64,000 nucleotides of DNA from Amycolatopsis aidingensis (GTDB taxonomy: Bacteria; Actinomycetota; Actinomycetes; Mycobacteriales; Pseudonocardiaceae). Shown here piece after piece: positions 34,382-42,784 of the stretch; the stretch's first letter is position 1; each line of letters starts with the position of its first letter. Position numbers and translations under genes: made by a program. The stretch is from assembly GCF_018885265.1 (NCBI RefSeq), contig NZ_CP076538.1:5244001-5308000 (forward strand). Reading direction: 5' to 3'. The notes beneath the pieces were generated by a model. That model saw only the letters and a list, made by a program, of their open reading frames with translations. It had not been told where the DNA came from and searched no databases.

Positions 34382-35197
34382 CTACTGGTTGCCGTCACGG
34401 GGCGCGGGCCGGGAGGATTTGGGCACCGAACGCATGGTCACCGTCGCCTCGCCATTGCCGCGCTCGTCGCTGCCCGGCGCTCTCCCTGCCTGCCCGGAAT
34501 CGTCCTTTGTGGCCGGAGAACCACGACGGCGCCGATGCTGTTGGTGACTCTCGTACCCGTAGGCTGCGGTCAACCCGGCGATCAACCCCAGAAACAGGGC
34601 AACCGCGGCAAACCGGAACTTTCCGCCGACGAGCTCCTCCGGCGGAGTGGGATTGATCACCGGGTCGGCGCGGATGTAGGTGGACTCCGGGGCTTCCAGC
34701 GCCTCCTGCCGGGTGCGCAGCTCCTCGCGCGCGCGATCCAGCACCTGGGTCACCGTGCGGGTGGCGCCCTCCGGGGTCGGGCTGGTGGCCACCACCACGA
34801 TGAACGGCCCGGACAGCTGGCCGTTGCCCACCTCGTAGCTGACCGCGTCCTCGCCGTCACCGGTGAACTGCTCGGCGGTGGCCGGGTCCTGCAGGGTCTC
34901 GATGAGGATCTGCGCGCTGGTGGTAAGGCTGGCGTCGAAGGCCAGCAGCGGGTTGATCTTCTCCGCGGGGGTGGGCTCGCCGACGGTGACCCGCGCGCCG
35001 GAGGAGGGTGCGGTGAGCACGATCGTGCCGGTGGACTCGTACTGCGGGTCCACCGAGACGTACGCCACGCCGGCGAGGCCGAGCGCCGCCGCGAACACCG
35101 GAACCGCGACGTACCACCGGCGCAACAGGATGCGCAGCGTGCTCCAGAAATCCAACGACGCTACTCCGATCAGTGCAAGGTTGCGGCTGCGGTTCAC
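34382..35197 (-). CDS. Wzz-like chain-length/polysaccharide co-polymerase protein
   Basis: 271 residues from a GTG preceded by GAGGGG; longer frames upstream reach into the divergent promoter. FWSTLRILLRRWYVAVPVFAAALGLAGVAY is the first membrane segment, then an extracytoplasmic domain (SVDPQYESTGTIVL..., LDRAREELRTRQEAL coiled-coil), second helix FRFAAVALFLGLIAGLTAAYGY, and a basic low-complexity cytosolic tail (about 210-271). No autokinase domain is attached and no BY-kinase gene is nearby. First gene of the leftward glycan-assembly operon. Confidence 0.82.
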   Translation of the reverse strand: MNRSRNLALIGVASLDFWSTLRILLRRWYVAVPVFAAALGLAGVAYVSVDPQYESTGTIVLTAPSSGARVTVGEPTPAEKINPLLAFDASLTTSAQILIETLQDPATAEQFTGDGEDAVSYEVGNGQLSGPFIVVVATSPTPEGATRTVTQVLDRAREELRTRQEALEAPESTYIRADPVINPTPPEELVGGKFRFAAVALFLGLIAGLTAAYGYESHQQHRRRRGSPATKDDSGQAGRAPGSDERGNGEATVTMRSVPKSSRPAPRDGNQ

Positions 35198-35343
35198 GAG
35201 GTTCGCCCCTCGGCAAGGCAATCGGCGAGTCGGCCGAATCGTTACGCCCTGTTGCCAAGATGAGGTAACGCCGACCGCAGTACGGCGATACCGTCTCCAC
35301 GGGCACACCGTGGCCCGCCGAAGCCAGTGAAGGGGCCAGCCGA
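35198..35343. promoter_or_regulatory. Divergent promoter region between Wzz-like and MFS genes
   Basis: 146 bp between two oppositely oriented glycan operons. It must contain both promoters. No convincing operator palindrome was found. Confidence 0.35.
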
Positions 35344-36576
35344 ATGTACCTGACCCGCGCGAGGCCGGACACCGCCCAGCAGCGCAGCGGGAGCGGAAAA
35401 CTGCCGGGCACGGTGTTCGCGTTGGGCACGGTCAGCCTGCTCACCGACATTTCCGCCGAGATGATCACGGCGTTCATGCCGGTTTACCTGATCTACACCC
35501 TGCAGCTTTCCTATGTCCAATTCGGATTCCTGGACGGGCTGTACAACGGCGCCACGGCCATGCTGCGGCTGGTCGGCGGCTACGTCGCCGACCGGTCGCG
35601 CAGGCCCAAGCTGGTGGCACTGACCGGTTACGGTACGTCGACCCTGACCAAGCTGGCGTTCCCCATGGTCGGTGCCTCCGGTTTCGGGATCGGCGCGGTG
35701 CTCGCCACCGACCGCGCGGGCAAGGGCCTGCGGACCGCACCGCGGGACGCGCTCATCTCGCTGGCCACCCCGCCGGACCGGCTCGGCAGGGCGTTCGGCG
35801 TGCACCGGTCGATGGACACGGTGGGCGCACTGCTTGGCCCGTTGGTCACTTTCTGGATCCTGCACGAACTCGGCAGCGGCTCATCCCCGGTGTTCGTGGT
35901 CAGTTTCTGCTTCGCCCTGCTGGGCCTGATCGTGCTGGCCGCCTTCGTCCGGGAACGGGATCCGGGCCCGCGGCGCACCGAGGCTCCGGTGTCCCTGCGC
36001 GCCTGTGCCGGCCTGCTGGCCGACCGCAGGATCCGGCGGATCACCCTCGCGGCGGGGCTACTGGGCCTGGTGACCGTGAGCGACGCCTTCGTCTACCTGG
36101 TGCTGCAACGCACCACTGGCGTGCCGTTCGAGGTACTCCCGCTGCTGCCGCTTGGCACCGCGCTGGTGTTCCTGCTCGCGGCGACACCGGTGGGCCTGCT
36201 GGCCGACCGGATCGGCCGGTGGCCGGTGTTCTTCGCCGGGCATGTCGCGCTGCTCGGCGTCTACCTGCTGCTGCTTCCGGACGGCGGCGGCTACCCGATG
36301 CTGGCGGCCGCGCTGGTGCTGCACGGCCTGTTCTACGCCGCGACCGACGGGGTGCTGATGGCCTACGCGGGCCCGCTGGTACCGCAGCGGTTGCGGGCCA
36401 GCGGGCTCGCCGTGGTGCAGACCGGGCAGGCGGTGGCCCGGCTGCTGTCCTCGGTGCTGTTCGGCCTGCTGCTCGCCGCCGTCTCGATGGGCTCGGCGGT
36501 GCTGATCGTGCTCACCGCCTTCGTGCTCGCACTCACCGGCGCCGCGGTGCTGGTCGGCCGAAAGGGTGATTCTTGA
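35344..36576 (+). CDS. MFS transporter
   Basis: 410 residues with about twelve membrane helices. MFS signature between helices 2 and 3 reads GGYVADRSRRPKLVAL, and a related copy GLLADRIGRWPVFF occurs in the second half. TDISAEMITAFMPVYL at the first helix is typical of a subfamily often annotated simply as MFS transporter; substrate is unknown. Its stop overlaps the TTG of the next gene, and it starts the rightward operon of the glycan locus. Confidence 0.85.
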   Translation: MYLTRARPDTAQQRSGSGKLPGTVFALGTVSLLTDISAEMITAFMPVYLIYTLQLSYVQFGFLDGLYNGATAMLRLVGGYVADRSRRPKLVALTGYGTSTLTKLAFPMVGASGFGIGAVLATDRAGKGLRTAPRDALISLATPPDRLGRAFGVHRSMDTVGALLGPLVTFWILHELGSGSSPVFVVSFCFALLGLIVLAAFVRERDPGPRRTEAPVSLRACAGLLADRRIRRITLAAGLLGLVTVSDAFVYLVLQRTTGVPFEVLPLLPLGTALVFLLAATPVGLLADRIGRWPVFFAGHVALLGVYLLLLPDGGGYPMLAAALVLHGLFYAATDGVLMAYAGPLVPQRLRASGLAVVQTGQAVARLLSSVLFGLLLAAVSMGSAVLIVLTAFVLALTGAAVLVGRKGDS

Positions 36577-37556
36577 GGGACTGGTTGGCGGCACACCGGA
36601 TCGCGCTGGGCGTGCTGGCGATCGTGCTCGTCGTGCTGGCAGGCGGGGGTTACGTGGTCGGCGCCGCGCTGGACGGGCCGGCGGAACAGGGCCCGGCCGG
36701 CCCGATCGCGCGCGGCGATCTGCTGTACATCGACCTCGCGGGCGGCCAGGATCAGGTCCGCAAGACCCGGCTCGACCGGCCGGACACGCCCGCGGCCGCG
36801 ACCGGGTTGCGCTGTCAGCGGGTGTACTCGGCAGGCGGGACGACGGTGTGCCTGCGCCTGGCCGGGCCGGGACCGAGTTACGAGGCCGCGGTGCTCGACT
36901 CCGGAAACCGGGTGATCCGCACGGTCGGGCTGCCGGGAGTTCCCAACCGCGCCCGCGTCTCGGAGTCCGGCAACATCGTTTCCTGGACGACGTTCGTGAC
37001 CGGTGACTCCTACCTGACCCCTGGCGGCTTCTCCACCCGGACCGGGGTGCTGGATCTGCGCACCGGGACGCTGGTGGAGTCGCTGGAGGAGTTCGCCACG
37101 ACGGTGGCCGGTGAACCAATGGTGGCCGTGGACCGAAATTTCTGGGGCGTCACAGTGGCGGCGGACGACCGGACGTTCTACGCGACGCTTGCTTCCCAGA
37201 ATCGGACCTGGTTGGTAAAAGGCGATCTGACGGCAAGGACGATGCACGACGTGTGGCAGGGGGCCGAATGTCCTTCCCTTTCACCCGATGGCGGTAGAAT
37301 TGCCTACAAGAAACGGACCAGCAGGCTCGGCCCCTGGGCGCTGGCGGTACTGGACCTGCGCACACGGCAGGAACGGGTGTTGCAGGGCACCGCGGGAATC
37401 GACGACCAGGCGGCGTGGTTGAATGCCGATAACCTGGCGTACGGGGGCACACCCGATTCGGGTAAGAAATCAACGATATTCACCGTGCCCGCGGACGGAT
37501 CGGCACCGCCGGAGGTACTGATCGAGGAAGCCGCGTCACCGGTTCCCCTCCGTTAG
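36573..37556 (+). CDS. Membrane-anchored TolB/WD40-like beta-propeller protein
   Basis: 327 residues from a TTG (TTGA overlap with the MFS stop, GAAAGGG seven bases upstream). One N-terminal membrane helix (IALGVLAIVLVVLAGGGYVVGAAL) then an extracytoplasmic domain of blade-like repeats: ECPSLSPDGGRIAYKKR, GPWALAVLDLRTRQERVL, DDQAAWLNADNLAYGG, as in TolB/PD40 propellers. Enzymatic residues are not evident; a scaffold or sensor of the glycan is possible. Confidence 0.75.
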   Translation: MRDWLAAHRIALGVLAIVLVVLAGGGYVVGAALDGPAEQGPAGPIARGDLLYIDLAGGQDQVRKTRLDRPDTPAAATGLRCQRVYSAGGTTVCLRLAGPGPSYEAAVLDSGNRVIRTVGLPGVPNRARVSESGNIVSWTTFVTGDSYLTPGGFSTRTGVLDLRTGTLVESLEEFATTVAGEPMVAVDRNFWGVTVAADDRTFYATLASQNRTWLVKGDLTARTMHDVWQGAECPSLSPDGGRIAYKKRTSRLGPWALAVLDLRTRQERVLQGTAGIDDQAAWLNADNLAYGGTPDSGKKSTIFTVPADGSAPPEVLIEEAASPVPLR

Positions 37557-37705
37557 GAGCAAATAGCCGGGCGCGGTCACTGTAACGTTTGCGGGCACAC
37601 TACGACATTTTCACGGGTGGGCATCGCCGCCCCGGGATCGCACAGCGCGCTTTCGCAGCGGACTCAAGACTGAACGAGGCTGTTACGTCGGACCGAGGGG
37701 ACATC

Positions 37706-37758
37706 ATGAGCGAGGACAGATCGGTGGTGGCGATGGTGCAGGAGGCCCCCTGCCCACC
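37706..37758 (+). other. Probable original N-terminal coding segment of the WecG-like gene, out of frame
   Basis: ATG at 37706 has an excellent ribosome site (GAGGGG, 5-bp spacer) but its frame differs from that of the WecG-like gene. Dropping or shifting one base within the run of five C at 37746-37750 joins MSEDRSVVAMVQEA to LPTVRVGPIEVV, a natural WecG-family N terminus. Either an indel, a sequencing error, or a short leader peptide. Confidence 0.4.
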
Positions 37759-38571
37759 GTGCGGGTGGGCCCGATCGAGGTGGTGCCGCTGCCCGAGGCC
37801 GCGGTGGTCCAGCTGGTCGAGCGGGCCTGGTCCAGCCACACCGGTGGCTGGATCGCCACCGCGAACGTGGACATCGCGCGGGCCGCGACCAGGGACGCCG
37901 AGGCGGCGGCACTGCTGGCCGAGGCGGATCTCGTGGTCCCAGACGGCATGCCGATCGTGTGGGCCGCCCGGCTGGCGGGCCATCGGGTGCCGGAACGGGT
38001 CACCGGGTCCTCGCTGGTGTTCTCCCTCGCCGAGGCGGCCGCCAGGACCCGGCGCTCGGTCTATCTGCTCGGCGGCGAGCCCGGGGTTCCCGAGGCCGCG
38101 GCCAAGGCGCTCACCGAACGCTACCCCGGCCTGCTGATCGCGGGCACGGACTCGCCCCCGGTCGGTTTCGACCGCACCGCGGACGGTATGGCCGATGTGG
38201 TGCACAAGGTCGTCGAGGCGCAACCGGACCTGGTGCTGGCCGGGCTCGGTTTCCCCAAGCAGGAACGCACCATCCGGCGGCTGCGGGCGAAGCTGCCCGA
38301 TGCGTGGTACGTGGGCTGCGGCGCCGGTATCCCGATGGCGGCGGGGCAGTTCCGGCGCGCGCCCGAGTTGGCGCAGCGTGTGGGCGCGGAATGGGTGCAC
38401 CGGCTCGCGCTCGAACCGCGCAGGCTCGCCGGACGCTACCTGCGCGACGACGCCCCGTTCGCGGCCCGGCTGCTCACCGGGGCACTGCTGCGCCGCGCCG
38501 CCGCCCATGTCGATCCGAAACCGGCCCGCTTCCGCCGCCTGAAATCCGTACCTTCCGTACAGGAGTCGTGA
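37759..38571 (+). CDS. WecG/TagA/CpsF-family glycosyltransferase (GT26)
   Basis: 270 residues from the only available in-frame start, a GTG 13 bases after AGGAGG. Conserved GT26 blocks: TANVDIARAA, ADLVVPDGMPIVWAAR, RVTGSSLVF, VYLLGGEPGVPEAAA, VLAGLGFPKQE and GCGAGIPMAAGQFRRAPE with the following W-HRL-LEPRRL. These enzymes add N-acetylmannosamine-type sugars to a polyprenyl-diphosphate-linked acceptor at the inner membrane leaflet. The gene stop overlaps the GT2-GT4 gene. See the possible frameshift at 37746-37750. Confidence 0.85.
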   Translation: MRVGPIEVVPLPEAAVVQLVERAWSSHTGGWIATANVDIARAATRDAEAAALLAEADLVVPDGMPIVWAARLAGHRVPERVTGSSLVFSLAEAAARTRRSVYLLGGEPGVPEAAAKALTERYPGLLIAGTDSPPVGFDRTADGMADVVHKVVEAQPDLVLAGLGFPKQERTIRRLRAKLPDAWYVGCGAGIPMAAGQFRRAPELAQRVGAEWVHRLALEPRRLAGRYLRDDAPFAARLLTGALLRRAAAHVDPKPARFRRLKSVPSVQES

Positions 38572-40655
38572 ACCGCCCGATGCCAGACAGCTCCGCCCGC
38601 CCGCTCGCCGTCGTGATCGTCACGCACAACAGTGCGGGGGTGATCGAGGACTGCCTGCGTTCCGTGCTCGCGGCCACCGGGCCACGCCTGGCGCGCCTGC
38701 TGGTGGTGGACAACGCCTCCACGGACGACACGCTCGCGGTGGTCGCGGGCACCGACCCGGAGGCGATGGTCATCTCCACCGGTGGCAACGCCGGGTTCGC
38801 GGCGGGGGTGAACGCCGGGATCGATGCGGCGCCGGGCTGCGACGTGCTGGTGCTCAACCCGGATATCCGGCTGAAGCCGGGCAGCGTCGCCGCGTTGCGG
38901 GCGGCGCTGGCACAACCCGGCACCGGGATCGCGGTGCCCCGGCTGCTGGACGCCGACGGCAACCGGCAGCCGTCCCTGCGCAGGCGGCCCACCACGATGC
39001 GGGCGGTCGGCGAGGCCGTACTGGGTGGCCACCGGGCAGGCCGCGTCCCCGCGCTGGGCGAGCTGGTGGTGGACGAGCGCCACTACGCCCGGCCGGGCGT
39101 AGTGGACTGGGCGACCGGCGCGGCCTGGCTGATCTCCAGGGACTGCATCGAAACCATCGGCCTGCTGGACGAGCGCTACTTCCTGTACTCGGAGGAAACC
39201 GAGTACATGCTGCGCGCGGGCGATGCCGGTTTCCAGGTCCGGTACGAGCCCGCCGCCACCGCCGTGCACCTCGGCGGGGAGCAGGCCAGCTCGGCGCGGC
39301 TGTGGGCACTGGCCGCGACCAATCGGGTGCGGCTGCGCCGGGAACGGGACGGCAGGCTCGCCGGGTTCACCATGTGGTGCGCCGTGCTGCTGAACGAGCT
39401 GCCGCGCGCCCTGCTGCGCCGCGGGCAGTCCGGGCGGCGGCACCGGCGGGCGCTGGGCGCGTTGCTGTTCCCGCGCCGCTGGCCCATCCCGCCCGGCGGC
39501 GACCAGGGCTACCTGTGCTTCTCCGCGCAGGACTGGTGGTATCACAACCGGGCGCATTCGGATTTCCAGCTGATGCGCTCGATCGCGCGGCGGCGCCCGG
39601 TGCTGGTGGTGAACAGCATCGGGATGCGGATGCCGGTGCCCGGCCGCAGCACCCAGGTGCTCCGCCGGATCCTGCGCAAGCTGCGCAGCGTGGCCATGCT
39701 GGTCCGCCGTCCGCTGCCGGAGCTGCCGAACTTCCACGTGATGTCCCCGCTGCCGTTGCCGTTCTACGGCTCCCCATGGCTGCGCCGGGTGAACGCGGTC
39801 CTGATCAGGACCCAGGTGCGGCTGGTGTGCGCCCTGCTCCGGCTCGGCAGGCCAGTGATCATGGTGACCATCCCGACGGCATGGGACGTGGTCCGGCCGA
39901 TGCCGCGCCGGTGCCTGGTGTTCAACCGCTCCGACCGGCATTCCGACTTCCCCGAGTCCGACCGCGCCACCATCGAGAATCTGGAGCGGGACCTGCTCCG
40001 CAACGCCGACCGGGTGCTGTACGTCAGCCATGCCCTGCTGGCCGAGGAGCGCGAGCTGACCGGGGAGCGGGCGCATTTCCTCGACCACGGGGTGGACCTG
40101 GAGCATTTCCGGCCCGGTGCCGAGCCGCCCGCGGAGCTGCGGCGGATCCCGGGGCCGCGGATCGGCTTCTTCGGCGCGCTGGACGACTACCTCGTGGACT
40201 TCGACCTGTTGGAACGGATCGCGGCGGAACTGCCGGAGGCCGCGCTGGTGCTGATCGGTGACTCAACGCATCCGATGGACCGGTTCGACAAGTACCCGAA
40301 CGTGCACTGGCTCGGATTCCGCCCGTACGAGACGATTCCGGCATACGGTTCCGGATTCGACGTAGCGATCATGCCATGGCTGAACAATTCCTGGATACGG
40401 CATTCCAACCCGATCAAGCTCAAGGAGTACCTTGCGCTCGGGCTGCCGGTGGTGAGCACGGAGTTCGCCGAACTGTCCGGCTACCGCGACCGGGTCCGCT
40501 CGGCGACCGGGCACGCCGAGTTCGTCGAGGCCATCCGGCTCAGCCTGGCAGGCGGCGGGCCCGCCACCCCCGAACAGCTGCGGGCTTCCGTACTGCCGTT
40601 CTCCTGGACCTCGCGGGCCGCCGAGCTGATGACGCTGGCCGAGCAGGCGGAATGA
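38568..40655 (+). CDS. Bifunctional glycosyltransferase: GT2 domain fused to GT4-like domain
   Basis: 695 residues from a GTG overlapping the WecG stop (an ATG four codons later is possible). Residues about 10-250: GT2 rhamnosyltransferase-like, AVVIVTHNSAGVIEDCL, LLVVDNASTDDT, GGNAGFAAGVN, VLVLNPDI (DXD-type), and ATGAAWLISRDC with the YFLYSEETEYMLR block. Residues about 300-695: GT-B half with FNRSDRHSDFPESD, VLYVSHALLAEE, RIGFFGALDDYLVDFDLLERIA, HSNPIKLKEYLALGLPVVST. Two sugar additions by one chain are implied; the fusion links them in order. It overlaps the next gene by ATGA. Confidence 0.87.
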   Translation: MNRPMPDSSARPLAVVIVTHNSAGVIEDCLRSVLAATGPRLARLLVVDNASTDDTLAVVAGTDPEAMVISTGGNAGFAAGVNAGIDAAPGCDVLVLNPDIRLKPGSVAALRAALAQPGTGIAVPRLLDADGNRQPSLRRRPTTMRAVGEAVLGGHRAGRVPALGELVVDERHYARPGVVDWATGAAWLISRDCIETIGLLDERYFLYSEETEYMLRAGDAGFQVRYEPAATAVHLGGEQASSARLWALAATNRVRLRRERDGRLAGFTMWCAVLLNELPRALLRRGQSGRRHRRALGALLFPRRWPIPPGGDQGYLCFSAQDWWYHNRAHSDFQLMRSIARRRPVLVVNSIGMRMPVPGRSTQVLRRILRKLRSVAMLVRRPLPELPNFHVMSPLPLPFYGSPWLRRVNAVLIRTQVRLVCALLRLGRPVIMVTIPTAWDVVRPMPRRCLVFNRSDRHSDFPESDRATIENLERDLLRNADRVLYVSHALLAEERELTGERAHFLDHGVDLEHFRPGAEPPAELRRIPGPRIGFFGALDDYLVDFDLLERIAAELPEAALVLIGDSTHPMDRFDKYPNVHWLGFRPYETIPAYGSGFDVAIMPWLNNSWIRHSNPIKLKEYLALGLPVVSTEFAELSGYRDRVRSATGHAEFVEAIRLSLAGGGPATPEQLRASVLPFSWTSRAAELMTLAEQAE

Positions 40656-41950
40656 ACCGGCGCAGGCTGTCCCTCCTGCTCGGTGCGCTGCTGGCCGTGC
40701 TGGTGCTGGCCGGTGCGCTGGTGCTGGAGCACGACACCACGGCGGACCGGCAGGCGACGGCCATCCAGCAGCCGGTGGCTGAGCTGGACCGGGTGCCGTG
40801 GGAGGGCGGGCCGGCCTACTACGAAGGCTTTCCGGCCGCCGCGGCCGCGGGGTGGACCGATCCCGGTTTCTTCCCCATCGGGGTCTGGTTCGAGGCGGTC
40901 ACCTCCCAGCAGGACGTCGACCTGGACAAGGCCGCGGGGCTGAACACCTACTTCGAGCTGACCGCATCGAGCGATCCCGCGCTGATCCGGGAGAACGGTA
41001 TGTTCGCGTTGCCGAGTGCGCAGCTGCCGGGGTACGGCGAGGAGACCGTCGGCTGGACGCTGACCGACGAGGTGGACCTGTGGGCCCACGAAGGCGATGC
41101 CCCGTGGACAGGGAACTCGCCGGGGCAGGGCCAGATCTGCATCCCGGAGTCCGCGCTGTGCGGCTACACCGTGCTGGACACGCTGCGCAAGCGGTTCCCG
41201 CCGGACGACGGGAGGCTGCGGTACGCCAACTTCGGCTTCGGGATGAGCTTCTTCATCAAGGACCACCTCGCGGCCCGCTTCCTCGACTACACCGATGCCT
41301 CCTCATTGGACGTCTACTGGTACACCGACGAGGGCATGTGCGAGCTGTCCAGCACCCCGGAGGACATCTGCCGGTTCGCGGCCTCCTATGGGGCCACAGT
41401 GGACCGGATCAGGCACCTGGACGGGATGGACGGGCGGCGGCAGCCGGTCTACGCCTTCGTCGAGGTCGGGCTTCCGTTCGAGAAGTTCGACACCCACATC
41501 CAGCCCGCCGAGCTGGCCGGTGCGGTGATGAACTCGCTGATCCACGAGGCCAGGGGCGTCATCTACTTCAACCACAACTTCGGCGGGGACTGCATCAGCC
41601 AGCATGTGCTGCGCGACCCGTGCGGCGCGCGGATCCGGCCAGCAGTGACCGAGGTGAACCGCCGGATCACCGAGCTGGCCCCGGTGCTCAACACCCAGTC
41701 CTTCCGGCACGAGTTCGCCCCGGGCATGGACACCATGCTCAAGCGGCATGCCGGGGCCTACTACGTGTTCGCCATGGTGGGCAGGGGCACTTCGGCGGGC
41801 ACACACACCCTGCGGCTGCCGGCCGGGCTGGACGCCGGGAAGGCCGAGGTGCTGTTCGAGAACCGCACCGTCGACATCGTGGACGGCACGCTCACCGACG
41901 GCTTCGATGCCGAGCACACCTACCACATCTACCGGATCACCCGCGCCTGA
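40652..41950 (+). CDS. Secreted protein of unknown function, glycosidase-like
   Basis: 432 residues, ATGA-coupled to the GT fusion. Signal peptide or anchor: MNRRRLSLLLGALLAVLVLAGALVLEH. Mature part begins GFFPIGVWFEAVTSQQDVDLDKAAGLNTYFEL, reminiscent of the N-terminal strands of TIM-barrel glycosidases (like GH-type sugar-hydrolase N termini), followed by WTLTDEVDLW and ASSLDVYWYTDE, and a small C-terminal beta domain (RLPAGLDAGKAEVLFENR). Conserved acids (TDEVDLW, VDVYWYTDE) could be catalytic but I cannot assign a family. Location at the end of the glycan operon suggests a role in trimming or processing the polymer. Confidence 0.7.
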   Translation: MNRRRLSLLLGALLAVLVLAGALVLEHDTTADRQATAIQQPVAELDRVPWEGGPAYYEGFPAAAAAGWTDPGFFPIGVWFEAVTSQQDVDLDKAAGLNTYFELTASSDPALIRENGMFALPSAQLPGYGEETVGWTLTDEVDLWAHEGDAPWTGNSPGQGQICIPESALCGYTVLDTLRKRFPPDDGRLRYANFGFGMSFFIKDHLAARFLDYTDASSLDVYWYTDEGMCELSSTPEDICRFAASYGATVDRIRHLDGMDGRRQPVYAFVEVGLPFEKFDTHIQPAELAGAVMNSLIHEARGVIYFNHNFGGDCISQHVLRDPCGARIRPAVTEVNRRITELAPVLNTQSFRHEFAPGMDTMLKRHAGAYYVFAMVGRGTSAGTHTLRLPAGLDAGKAEVLFENRTVDIVDGTLTDGFDAEHTYHIYRITRA

Positions 41951-42085
41951 GCCATCTGCTGGATCGGCGGGTTGGTGTTGCCAGTGCGCTGCGCGCCGGG
42001 CAGCATGGGGTGCGACGTCCACGGCGGGCCGCACTGCGCTGGAATGTCGGGCACTGGAGAGTCCGAGTGCTGGGAGAAGTCCGAG

Positions 42086-42784
42086 GTGACCGGTCAGGTT
42101 GAACGCCGGGTACTCGTCGTCGATGACGACGAGCGGGTCCGCACGGTCGTGCGCTGGCGGTTGGAGGCCGACGGTTTCCTGGTCACCCAGGCCGAGAACG
42201 GCCGGGCCGCCGCGGCCGAGATCGCCGGGTGCACGCCCGATCTCGTCGTGCTCGACCTTTCGCTGCCCGGGTTGGACGGTCTGGACGTGCTGCGCCTGGT
42301 GCGCCAGGACGATCTGCTGCGGCGGGCCCGGTTGCCGGTGCTCGTGCTGAGCGGCAGGGACGGCGAAGAAGAACGGATCACCGGGCTCGAACTCGGCGCG
42401 GACGACTACCTGGTGAAGCCGTTCTCCCCGGAGGAACTGGCCGCCAGGGTCCGGTCGGTGCTGCGGCGCAGTTCCCCGCCCCCGGTGGCCCCCGGGCTAC
42501 GGCTGGACGCCACCCACCATCGGGTCACCGTCAACGGGCGGACGGTCGAGCTCACCGGCAAGGAGTTCGACCTGCTCGCCTTCTTCGCCCGGCACCCGCG
42601 CCAGGTGTTCACCCGCGAACAGTTGCTGCGTGCCGTGTGGCAAGCCCCGCCGGGGATGCAGTCCGAGGCCACGGTCACCGAGCATGTGCATCGCCTGCGG
42701 CACAAGGTACGGGCCGATCCGGCGCGCCCGCACTGGCTACGCACGGTGCGCGGGGTCGGCTACAGCTGGGAACCGGCCGGATGA
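42086..42784 (+). CDS. OmpR-family response regulator
   Basis: 232 residues from the GTG after GGGAGAAG (6-bp spacer); upstream in-frame starts lack a ribosome site. Receiver domain: VLVVDDDERV, phospho-acceptor D57 in LVVLDLSLPG, LSGRDG and KPFSPEEL with the conserved lysine. C-terminal winged helix: LTGKEFDLLAFFARHPRQVFTREQLLRAVW and TVTEHVHRLRHKV. Partner is the histidine kinase that starts in an ATGA overlap. Targets unknown; the surroundings are glycan and chitinase genes. Confidence 0.9.
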   Translation: MTGQVERRVLVVDDDERVRTVVRWRLEADGFLVTQAENGRAAAAEIAGCTPDLVVLDLSLPGLDGLDVLRLVRQDDLLRRARLPVLVLSGRDGEEERITGLELGADDYLVKPFSPEELAARVRSVLRRSSPPPVAPGLRLDATHHRVTVNGRTVELTGKEFDLLAFFARHPRQVFTREQLLRAVWQAPPGMQSEATVTEHVHRLRHKVRADPARPHWLRTVRGVGYSWEPAG

